6,250 nt of DNA from Deltaproteobacteria bacterium. GTDB taxonomy: Bacteria; Desulfobacterota; Syntrophia; Syntrophales; Smithellaceae. Below the pieces are notes generated by a model. It was not told the DNA's origin and searched no databases. It worked only from the letters and a program-made list of their open reading frames with translations. This document shows, piece by piece, positions 1 through 5,041 of the stretch. The stretch spans positions 1 to 6,250 of the forward strand of contig JAGVUJ010000102.1 in assembly GCA_019136325.1 (NCBI GenBank). The letters are read 5' to 3'. Numbering within the stretch: the first letter of the stretch is position 1; each line of letters begins with the position of its first letter. The position numbers and the translations under genes are program-made.

Positions 1-52
1 ATTTTCTTGATTCCGCCGAAAAAATTCTTATACCCACACTCTGATTTTTGCC

Positions 53-97
53 TTGATTATCGTTTCGCGATTGTTTAGATAATTCTAAAATTATAAT
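53..97 (+). promoter_or_regulatory. Possible sigma70-type promoter upstream of the APH-like/ATPase gene
   Basis: The 110 bases before the first gene are AT-rich and contain promoter-like boxes. TTGATT at 53-58 could pair with GATAAT at 78-83, though the 19-base spacer is long. A perfect TATAAT at 92-97 has only a poor -35 partner (TTGTTT at 71-76, 15-base spacer). It would also start transcription next to the ribosome binding site. None of these combinations is ideal, so the exact promoter is uncertain. TGATTAT (54-60) and ATAATCA (93-99) form a 7-base inverted repeat that could be coincidental in AT-rich DNA. Confidence 0.3.
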
Positions 98-98
98 C

Positions 99-104
99 AG
101 GCGG
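99..104 (+). promoter_or_regulatory. Ribosome binding site for the APH-like/ATPase gene
   Basis: AGGCGG lies six bases before the ATG at 111. A following ATG at 114 could serve equally well. The next in-frame ATG, at 141, has no such site, so translation most likely starts at 111 or 114. Confidence 0.6.
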
Positions 105-110
105 ACAGGC

Positions 111-1694
111 ATGATGACTCATTTTCCGTTCATTGAAGCCATGAAGAAGCCGGAATTTTATCCTCACAAGCCGGCGGAGGTGGAATTCATCCAGACGCAT
201 ATTTCCTGTGTTTTCATCGCCGGAGACTTTGTTTACAAAATAAAAAAACCGCTTCGATTCGACTTTCTCGATTTTACAACCCTGGACAAACGGAAATTCT
301 TCTGTGAAGAAGAACTGACATTGAATAAAAGACTTGCTCCCGGCACGTATCTGGACGTGGTGGCCATATCGCGAACGGCCCGGGGCGACATCACGCTTGA
401 TGAAGGCGTCGAGATTATTGATTATGCGGTGCGCATGAAAAAGCTGCCGCCCGATCAAATGCTCAAAACCCTTCTCGCACGCGGAACAGCGGACGAAAAA
501 ACCATGGATGCCCTCGCTGAAAAAATCGCCTTGTTTCATCGGAATGCGCGTACCGGCAACAGCATCGATGACATGGGCACAATCGAAAACATTCGTCACA
601 ACCACGAGGAAAATTTTAATGAAACAGCCGGCTGCATCAATGTCACCATTCCCGAATACCAGTACGAATTTATCAGGGGCTATGTGAATACATTTCTGAT
701 GAAAAATAAAACGACCTTTGAAAAAAGGATCTCCGATCACCGGATCAGGGACTGTCACGGCGACCTGCATCTGGATCATATCTGCATGAACGAGGAAATT
801 ACAATTTTTGACTGCATCGAATTCAATGAGCGTTTCCGCTGGGGCGATGTCGCCGAAGATGTGGCGTTCCTGACGATGGACATCGATTTCAACGGATATC
901 CACAACAGGCTGAAAATTTTGTGCGATCGTATATCAAATATTCCGGCGACACCGATCTGCTGAAACTGTTGAATTTTTATCGCTGCTATTATGCTTTCGT
1001 TCGCGGCAAGGTCACCAGCCTTCGTCTGTCTCAGAAGGAAGTCAACGCCAAGGAACAACGGGAAATCACCCTAACGGCCCAGCGCTATTTTGATCTCGCC
1101 TATACGTATGCCGCCCGGCTGGACAAGCCGGTTCTGATTCTGACCGCCGGATTAATGGGCTCCGGAAAAAGTTATCAGGCGCGAGATCTTGCCCATCGTT
1201 TAGGCGCAGAAATTATCCGCACCGACGTGCTGCGGAAAACATTATTCGATATCAAGGCAACGGAAAGGCGTTATGAACATTTCGGCGCCGGCATTTATTC
1301 CGACGATATTTCCCGTCTTGTGTACGAAAAAGCGTTGGCGCTGGCGGAGCAGAAAATGAAACAGGGCAAGGCGGTGATTATCGATGCTTCCTTCAAAAAA
1401 CGCGCGGAGCGATTAAAGGCGCTGGCGCTGGCCGAAAAACTTCAGATTCGTTTTTTTGTGCTGGAATGCGTCTGTCCCGATGACGTGACCCAAAAAAGAC
1501 TGGAAAAAAGAGTTTTGAATAACGATAACGTTTCGGACGGACGATGGGAGCTGTTTCAAAAGCAGAAAATTGATTTTGAAACAATCGATGAAATAGCGGC
1601 GGACTGCCGTTTTAAGATTGATACTTCCGTGAAGCCGGAAATCGACAGACAGGACATCATCAGAAAAATCAAGATGGAAGAATTCCTGCCATGA
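111..1694 (+). CDS. Fused aminoglycoside-phosphotransferase-like kinase and P-loop ATPase
   Basis: This 527-residue protein joins two phosphotransfer folds. Residues about 15-320 look like the APH/choline-kinase fold. VYKIKKP at 41-47 fits the ATP-binding lysine strand, HGDLHLDH at 216-223 is the catalytic loop (Asp218 the probable base), and Asp234 in IFDCIEF fits the metal-binding position. Residues about 340-510 form a small P-loop kinase: Walker A GLMGSGKS at 347-354, a strand ending in Asp425 (VIIDAS), and an arginine-rich lid near CVCPDDVTQKRLEKR. The architecture and length match the conserved family usually named bifunctional aminoglycoside phosphotransferase/ATP-binding protein (COG2187 plus COG0645). 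The substrate of that family is not known to me, and the name should not be read as evidence of drug resistance. No signal peptide is visible, so it is probably cytoplasmic. It stands alone on its strand and converges on bamD 45 bases downstream. Domain assignment is secure; function is not. Confidence 0.9.
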   Translation: MMTHFPFIEAMKKPEFYPHKPAEVEFIQTHISCVFIAGDFVYKIKKPLRFDFLDFTTLDKRKFFCEEELTLNKRLAPGTYLDVVAISRTARGDITLDEGVEIIDYAVRMKKLPPDQMLKTLLARGTADEKTMDALAEKIALFHRNARTGNSIDDMGTIENIRHNHEENFNETAGCINVTIPEYQYEFIRGYVNTFLMKNKTTFEKRISDHRIRDCHGDLHLDHICMNEEITIFDCIEFNERFRWGDVAEDVAFLTMDIDFNGYPQQAENFVRSYIKYSGDTDLLKLLNFYRCYYAFVRGKVTSLRLSQKEVNAKEQREITLTAQRYFDLAYTYAARLDKPVLILTAGLMGSGKSYQARDLAHRLGAEIIRTDVLRKTLFDIKATERRYEHFGAGIYSDDISRLVYEKALALAEQKMKQGKAVIIDASFKKRAERLKALALAEKLQIRFFVLECVCPDDVTQKRLEKRVLNNDNVSDGRWELFQKQKIDFETIDEIAADCRFKIDTSVKPEIDRQDIIRKIKMEEFLP

Positions 1695-1739
1695 AAACGA
1701 ATAGCGATGTTTATGTTTTGACGCTTTGTCCTTTTCTTC

Positions 1740-2843
1740 TTATTTGCTTGTCTTCGTCTGTTCTTTCAGTTTCTTTTCCTCTTCTTCTTTTAACCGCTTT
1801 TCTTCAGCTTTTTTCTTCTTCTCTTCTTCCTTCTTGATTCTGGCCTCTTCTTTGAGTCTCTGTGCTTCTTCTTCCTTTAATTTCTTCGCTTCGGCTTTGA
1901 CTCTCTTCTCTTCTTCCTTCTTGATCCGAGCCTGCTCTTTAAGTCGTTTCTCTTCTTCTTCTTTTAGCTTCTTTTCCTCGGCTTTTTTCCTGCTCTCTTC
2001 TTCTTTCCTGATTCTTGCCTGCTCGGCAAGTCTTTTTTCCTCGGCTTCCTTTAACCGCTTCTCTTCAGCTTTTTTCTTCTTTTCTTCTTCTTTCTTTATT
2101 TTATCCTGTTCTTTATTTTTCTTGGCCTCATCCTCTTTCAGTTTCGCTTTTTCCTCTTCGACAATTTTGGCCTTGGTTTCCCTGATGTAATTCTCGATCC
2201 TGTAATCGAGTCCGACATTGCCGTATTCGGCCGCAATCCTTTCAAAACGAGTCAGCGCCGCTTTGTACTTCTTCTGCGTCAGATAGAAATCCCCGATATA
2301 GAATTCCCGTTCAGCCAGTCGCTGTTTTACGTCTTTCAGCATCTTTTCCGCCATGATACTGAATTTACTCTCGGGATAGCGGGCAATCAGTTTTTCCCAT
2401 TCTTTTCTGGCATTCATTGTTTCTGTCTGGTCACGGTCAATGGCTTCCATCTGGTTGTAGTGACACATTCCGATCTGATAAATGGCGTATGGAACATTTT
2501 CATTGATCGGATGGAGCGAAATAAAATCGCTGTAAGCGTCTTGCGCTTCCGGATAATCCTTATTGCTGTATAGCGAATCGGCAATCCCTATTTCCGCCAG
2601 CACGGCCAGTTCATGCAGAGGATATTCTTCCTTAACGCGTGAAAAATATTCCCGTGCTTTTTTGTAATCTCCGTCCTTATATTCTTCGGCAGCCATGGCG
2701 TAAATGCCTTCCGGAGTGGCCTTGGGAAGATCACGCTGGCCGAAAAGATTGAAAGACGAACAGCCGACGAGAACAAACGACACCACCAGGAGCGGCAAAA
2801 TCATTTTCCATCCTGCTGCTTTCGCGAATTTTTCTGAATGCAT
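1740..2843 (-). CDS. bamD: Outer-membrane assembly lipoprotein BamD with Lys/Glu-rich repeat tail
   Basis: This is a 367-residue lipoprotein of the BamD (YfiO) family, a component of the BAM complex that inserts beta-barrel proteins into the outer membrane. Residues 1-27 are a signal peptide with lipobox LVGC (25-28). Cys28 is followed by Ser-Ser, which favours outer-membrane sorting. Residues about 44-215 carry the TPR-like BamD core, with family hallmarks such as AIDRDQTETMNA (134-145), LIARYPESKF (152-161) and the final Tyr-rich repeat YIGDFYLTQKKYKAAL (182-197). BamD proteins are usually about 240-280 residues. This one continues with a highly charged tail from about 223 to 367 holding four 29-residue repeats. 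The start at 2843 is chosen because AGAGG lies nine bases upstream and the signal peptide then has normal length. Longer starts (2870, 2930) reach into or overlap trxA and lack a good site. The gene lies 31 bases after trxA and is probably cotranscribed. The core call is firm; the role of the tail is unknown. Confidence 0.9.
   Translation of the reverse strand: MHSEKFAKAAGWKMILPLLVVSFVLVGCSSFNLFGQRDLPKATPEGIYAMAAEEYKDGDYKKAREYFSRVKEEYPLHELAVLAEIGIADSLYSNKDYPEAQDAYSDFISLHPINENVPYAIYQIGMCHYNQMEAIDRDQTETMNARKEWEKLIARYPESKFSIMAEKMLKDVKQRLAEREFYIGDFYLTQKKYKAALTRFERIAAEYGNVGLDYRIENYIRETKAKIVEEEKAKLKEDEAKKNKEQDKIKKEEEKKKKAEEKRLKEAEEKRLAEQARIRKEEESRKKAEEKKLKEEEEKRLKEQARIKKEEEKRVKAEAKKLKEEEAQRLKEEARIKKEEEKKKKAEEKRLKEEEEKKLKEQTKTSK
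1749..2096 (-). repeat. Four tandem 87-bp units encoding 29-residue Lys/Glu helical repeats
   Basis: Within the bamD tail, codons 250-365 form four consecutive units of exactly 29 residues (250-278, 279-307, 308-336, 337-365). On the minus strand they run 2096-2010, 2009-1923, 1922-1836 and 1835-1749. Each starts K/R-K-EEE, passes through KAEEK.LKEEEEKRLKEQ and, in the first three, ends ARI. The fourth ends TKT just before the stop. There is no Pro or Gly in the whole region, so a long continuous alpha helix is expected. On the plus strand the tract appears as a CTT/TTC-rich run. Confidence 0.9.
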
Positions 2844-2874
2844 TATTTTTAACCTCTTGGACTGAACCATTGAC

Positions 2875-3204
2875 TTACAAAGCTTTTTTGAGCAAATCTT
2901 CAAGTCGGGCCTTGGGAACCAGGCCGACAATCGTCTCCAGGACGTTACCGTCTTTAAAAAGAATCAACGTGGGAATACTGCGAACGCCAAAGCGGATCGC
3001 CGTTTTCTGATTGTCGTCCACATTCAACTTCATAATTTTGACACGGTCTTTATACTGTCCGGCCATTTCCTCGACAATCGGACCGATGGCTTTACAGGGC
3101 CCGCACCACGGCGCCCAGAAATCGACGAGCACCGGCTTGTCGCTCTTTAAAACGTCGCTTTCAAAGTTACCGTCGGTTGCAGCGTCCAATAATTCACTGC
3201 TCAT
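2875..3204 (-). CDS. trxA: Thioredoxin
   Basis: This 109-residue protein is a full-length classical thioredoxin, a cytoplasmic thiol-disulfide reductant normally recharged by thioredoxin reductase. The active site WCGPC is at residues 33-37, preceded by the usual VDFWAP strand (27-32). The buried Asp is Asp28, and the cis-proline loop SIPT has Pro78. Further family features are KLNVDDN (59-65) and the C-terminal helix ending KKAL. There is no signal peptide, so it is not a periplasmic Dsb-type protein. The start is supported by AAGGAGGG eight bases upstream. It is the first gene of a probable trxA-bamD unit and is divergent from the nucleoside phosphorylase gene. Thioredoxin and BamD have no direct known partnership, so the pairing may be only positional. 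Confidence 0.97.
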   Translation of the reverse strand: MSSELLDAATDGNFESDVLKSDKPVLVDFWAPWCGPCKAIGPIVEEMAGQYKDRVKIMKLNVDDNQKTAIRFGVRSIPTLILFKDGNVLETIVGLVPKARLEDLLKKAL

Positions 3205-3211
3205 GATAAAG

Positions 3212-3219
3212 CCCTCCTT
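3212..3219 (-). promoter_or_regulatory. Strong ribosome binding site for trxA
   Basis: Read on the minus strand, AAGGAGGG sits eight bases before the trxA ATG. It is a near-perfect anti-16S match and fixes the start at 3204. Confidence 0.85.
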
Positions 3220-3236
3220 AAAAATTTTAGCGTAGG

Positions 3237-3268
3237 TCTATATGTCATAATCAAGCCCAGAAAGTCAA
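3237..3268 (-). promoter_or_regulatory. Possible promoter for trxA-bamD
   Basis: On the minus strand, TTGACT (3268-3263) is a good -35 box. The best -10 candidates are TATAGA (3242-3237) at a long 20-base spacing, or CATATA at 18 bases with a weaker match. The -35 is convincing and the -10 is not. This would give a leader of about 25 bases before trxA. Confidence 0.35.
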
Positions 3269-3288
3269 ATGCTATCTCATACGATTCT

Positions 3289-3317
3289 TTGACTGCCGCG
3301 TCCGAATTTGTTATACA
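3289..3317 (+). promoter_or_regulatory. Sigma70-type promoter for the nucleoside phosphorylase gene
   Basis: TTGACT (3289-3294) and TATACA (3312-3317) are separated by exactly 17 bases, a strong match to the housekeeping promoter consensus. Transcription would begin near 3324, leaving a leader of about 15 bases that contains the ribosome binding site. Confidence 0.65.
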
Positions 3318-3326
3318 ATCGGCTTC

Positions 3327-3333
3327 AAGGAGG
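3327..3333 (+). promoter_or_regulatory. Ribosome binding site for the nucleoside phosphorylase gene
   Basis: AAGGAGG lies five bases before the ATG at 3339. It supports that start and shows that the short N-terminus of the protein is genuine rather than a mis-set start. Confidence 0.8.
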
Positions 3334-3338
3334 CTCCT

Positions 3339-4049
3339 ATGAACAGGCTGGGTATTATTTCCACAAAATTGGTTCTGGAACGAAGCGACATATTAAAACA
3401 CAGCTCCGTTCAGCCGGTAAAGAACAAATTCGGAAAAGCTTCCGTTTTTATGGCGGATCAAACTGCGCTGATTCTGAGACACGGTGATGACCCGAAAAAT
3501 TACATTTTACCGCATATGATCAATTACCGAGCCAATCTGCAGGCGCTGAAAGATATCGGCGTTTCCGAAATCGTGAGCATCAACTCCACCGGTTCGCTGA
3601 AAAAGGATTTAAAACCGGGAATGATCGTTGTCCCCGATGACTTCATGACGCTGACCGCCACGCCCACCATTTACGAAAACAGCGCCGTGCATATCATACC
3701 TTCATTAAACGAAACGATCCGGCGGGAAATCATCAAGGCGGCCCTGAACGCGCATCTGGACGTGGTGCAAAAAGGAATTTACCTGCAAACACCGGGGCCG
3801 CGTCTGGAAACAAAAGCGGAAATAAGAATGATGACCCACTTCGCCGATCTGGTGGGAATGACCATGGCCAACGAAGCGGTTATCGCCATGGAACTGGGCA
3901 TCCCTTATGCGTGCGTCTGCTCCATCGATAATTTCGGCAACGGCCTGGTGGAAGATCCTTTAAGCATCGAGGAAATAACGAGTTGCACGCGTAAGAACGC
4001 CGACCGGATGGTTCAAATTCTGAAAAGCTATATTGATTTATTCTTCTAG
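3339..4049 (+). CDS. MTAP/PNP-family purine nucleoside phosphorylase
   Basis: The 236-residue product belongs to the nucleoside phosphorylase superfamily, trimeric MTAP/PNP branch, which splits purine nucleosides with phosphate into base and sugar-1-phosphate. Matching landmarks are LILRHG (44-49), HMINYRANLQALK (59-71), STGSL followed by LKPG and VPDDF (83-102), YLQTPGPRLETKAEIRMM (148-165), VGMTMANEA (172-180) and the specificity loop SIDNFGNG (195-202). Family members are usually about 240-290 residues. Here the N-terminus reads LGIISTKL, without the glycine-rich phosphate loop (GGSG/GGTG) normally found there. In the specificity loop, Asn198 stands where MTAPs have an Asp and PNPs an Asn. 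This points to 6-oxopurine substrates rather than methylthioadenosine, by analogy only. It is cytoplasmic, transcribed from its own promoter, and ends inside the stop codon of the convergent gene. Family call firm, substrate uncertain. Confidence 0.85.
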   Translation: MNRLGIISTKLVLERSDILKHSSVQPVKNKFGKASVFMADQTALILRHGDDPKNYILPHMINYRANLQALKDIGVSEIVSINSTGSLKKDLKPGMIVVPDDFMTLTATPTIYENSAVHIIPSLNETIRREIIKAALNAHLDVVQKGIYLQTPGPRLETKAEIRMMTHFADLVGMTMANEAVIAMELGIPYACVCSIDNFGNGLVEDPLSIEEITSCTRKNADRMVQILKSYIDLFF

Positions 4050-4480
4050 AATGCGCCCAACTGACACGGTTTAACCTTAATCTGCAACGCCTCACAGGCG
4101 GCGCATACTTTCATGCGCGGAATATTAAATTTTCCGGCGATCTCCCATGCGGCGGCGCAGGACAGCCTGTCGTTTTCCAGCGCCGATGTAATGCTTTCCT
4201 TCAACTCCGGCGCTATTTCTTTGGCCGGCTGAACAATTTTCTTGGTTTCACCGTAACCGAAGAGCCCCAACTGACATTTGGTAATATTAATATTAAGAAT
4301 ATCAATCGCCCGTCCCGTCTCCTCCAGGCTAAAGCCCAGTTCGTCCGCAATCTCCTCGGCTTTTTTACAAGTGATATTATTATTTTTCACCTGGCTGATG
4401 ATTTCCTCTTTTAGCTCATCATCTATTTGAGAACCTTCCGGATGTTTTTTAAAATACTTTCCTTTATCTTCGTGTGCCAT
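4046..4480 (-). CDS. Small protein of two tandem Cys/CQLG domains, function unknown
   Basis: I do not recognise a named function. The 144-residue protein consists of a charged leader (1-18) and two copies of a 56-residue domain, residues 19-74 and 89-144, in ungapped register at an offset of 70. By eye, 21 of 56 positions are identical. Each copy reads I..ELKE.I, then a Cys (38 and 108), A.EIA, an L.I strand, and ends CQLG.F (Cys69 and Cys139), so the two Cys of each copy are 31 residues apart. The A..IA..[FL] pattern followed by a second helix resembles a helix-turn-helix fold, which suggests DNA or protein binding. The paired Cys could instead support metal or redox chemistry. The start at 4480 is set by AGGAGGGG just upstream; a longer reading from 4588 would overlap the ACT gene. 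It follows the ACT gene by 22 bases and is probably cotranscribed. I recall similar unnamed proteins in delta-proteobacteria but cannot confirm this here. Confidence 0.8.
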   Translation of the reverse strand: MAHEDKGKYFKKHPEGSQIDDELKEEIISQVKNNNITCKKAEEIADELGFSLEETGRAIDILNINITKCQLGLFGYGETKKIVQPAKEIAPELKESITSALENDRLSCAAAWEIAGKFNIPRMKVCAACEALQIKVKPCQLGAF

Positions 4481-4486
4481 ATTTTC

Positions 4487-4494
4487 CCCTCCTG
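4487..4494 (-). promoter_or_regulatory. Ribosome binding site deciding the start of the CQLG-domain gene
   Basis: AGGAGGGG on the minus strand precedes the ATG at 4480 by about six bases. It rules out the longer in-frame start at 4588, whose first 36 codons lie mostly within the ACT gene. Confidence 0.75.
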
Positions 4495-4502
4495 TATCGT
4501 AA

Positions 4503-4934
4503 TCACATTTTGGACAAAGATTGAGTATCCAGCGTCTTGAAACCTTTCTGTTCCAAAAGCTTTTCCGTTTTCTCCATTTGATCGACATCTACCACAAATA
4601 CCGCCTTTTTCGAACTTTCCAGCACAAAACCGTAGGCATTATTGATGTTAATGCCCTCCTCATAAAGCAGCTGCATCAAGTGATCCAGCGCACCGGGTGC
4701 ATCGGGGATTAAAACAGCCAGCACCGCTCTGAGATGAGCCGTCATACCGGCTCCGGACAGAGCCTGCTCGGCGCGTTCAGGTTCGTCCACAATCAGATTG
4801 ATAATGCCGAACGTGTCCGCTGTCGCTATCGTTGTCGCGCGAATGTTTATTTTCTCTCTGGCCAGAACGCCGGTAACCTTGGCCAGTTTCCCGGACTTAT
4901 TTTCCGCAAAAATAGAAAGCTGATAAGCAACCAT
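4503..4934 (-). CDS. Tandem ACT-domain protein
   Basis: The 143-residue protein is two ACT domains with no catalytic partner. Domain 1 spans about residues 4-66: YQLSIFAENKSGKLAKVTGVL, the helix LAREKINIRATTIA, then GIINLIVDEP. Domain 2 spans about 69-136: RAVLAVLIPDAPGALDHLM, LLYEEGININNAYGF, AVFVVDVDQ. ACT domains are small-molecule sensors, often for amino acids, that bind ligand at dimer interfaces. The SGKL and PGAL turns between first strand and helix are the usual ligand loops. Stand-alone tandem ACT proteins of this length are common beside phenylacetate-CoA ligases and related AMP-forming ligases, and a ligase gene lies 107 bases upstream here. The start at 4934 is preferred over 4955 because GAGGAG lies eight bases before it. 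The protein is cytoplasmic. Its ligand and partner are not determinable from sequence. Confidence 0.85.
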   Translation of the reverse strand: MVAYQLSIFAENKSGKLAKVTGVLAREKINIRATTIATADTFGIINLIVDEPERAEQALSGAGMTAHLRAVLAVLIPDAPGALDHLMQLLYEEGININNAYGFVLESSKKAVFVVDVDQMEKTEKLLEQKGFKTLDTQSLSKM

Positions 4935-4942
4935 ATGCTTTT

Positions 4943-4948
4943 CTCCTC
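4943..4948 (-). promoter_or_regulatory. Ribosome binding site for the ACT-domain gene
   Basis: GAGGAG on the minus strand is eight bases upstream of the ATG at 4934. It favours this start over the in-frame ATG seven codons earlier. Confidence 0.7.
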
Positions 4949-4953
4949 GTGTC

Positions 4954-4983
4954 ATTTTACACCAGATTGCCTGCCAAAATCAA
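4954..4983 (-). promoter_or_regulatory. Possible promoter for the ACT/CQLG gene pair
   Basis: On the minus strand, TTGATT (4983-4978) and TAAAAT (4959-4954) are 18 bases apart, a fair match to sigma70 boxes. The predicted start of transcription, near 4947, would fall inside the ribosome binding site. Either the start is displaced or this is not the true promoter. The 107-base gap after the synthetase stop makes a separate promoter plausible. Confidence 0.3.
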
Positions 4984-5041
4984 AATATGAATTTTAAGAA
5001 GCATATCCGGCATTATGCCAATAAATCAATCTTTAAATATC

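Noticed and set aside
75..1058. Minus-strand open frame of 327 codons opposite the APH-like/ATPase gene
   Set aside because: It lies antisense to a well-supported kinase gene with intact catalytic motifs. Its translation shows no family features, so it is a shadow frame.
1691..1739. ATG overlapping the stop of the first gene (ATGA) as a coupled downstream gene, and a terminator in this gap
   Set aside because: The frame runs straight into the complement of bamD and codes for nothing recognisable. The only possible stem is four bases (AGCG/CGCT) with no proper U-run.
1749..2096. Regular repeats as a possible CRISPR array
   Set aside because: Units are contiguous 87-base coding repeats with no spacers, keep the bamD frame throughout, and vary by codon substitution.
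1726..2190. Plus-strand Ser/Phe-rich frame of 154 codons that could look like a membrane or adhesin protein
   Set aside because: It is the complement of the Lys/Glu repeat tract of bamD (AAG/GAA codons read as CTT/TTC). Composition and repeats are fully explained by that gene.
2844..2930. Longer bamD starting at 2930 or 2870
   Set aside because: The 2930 start overlaps the end of trxA and both lack a good ribosome binding site. The 2843 start has AGAGG and gives a normal lipoprotein signal peptide.
4481..4588. N-terminal extension of the CQLG protein to 4588, including a CPKC-like pair of Cys
   Set aside because: The extension overlaps the coding end of the ACT gene and is translated from its other frame. 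A strong ribosome binding site directly precedes the ATG at 4480.
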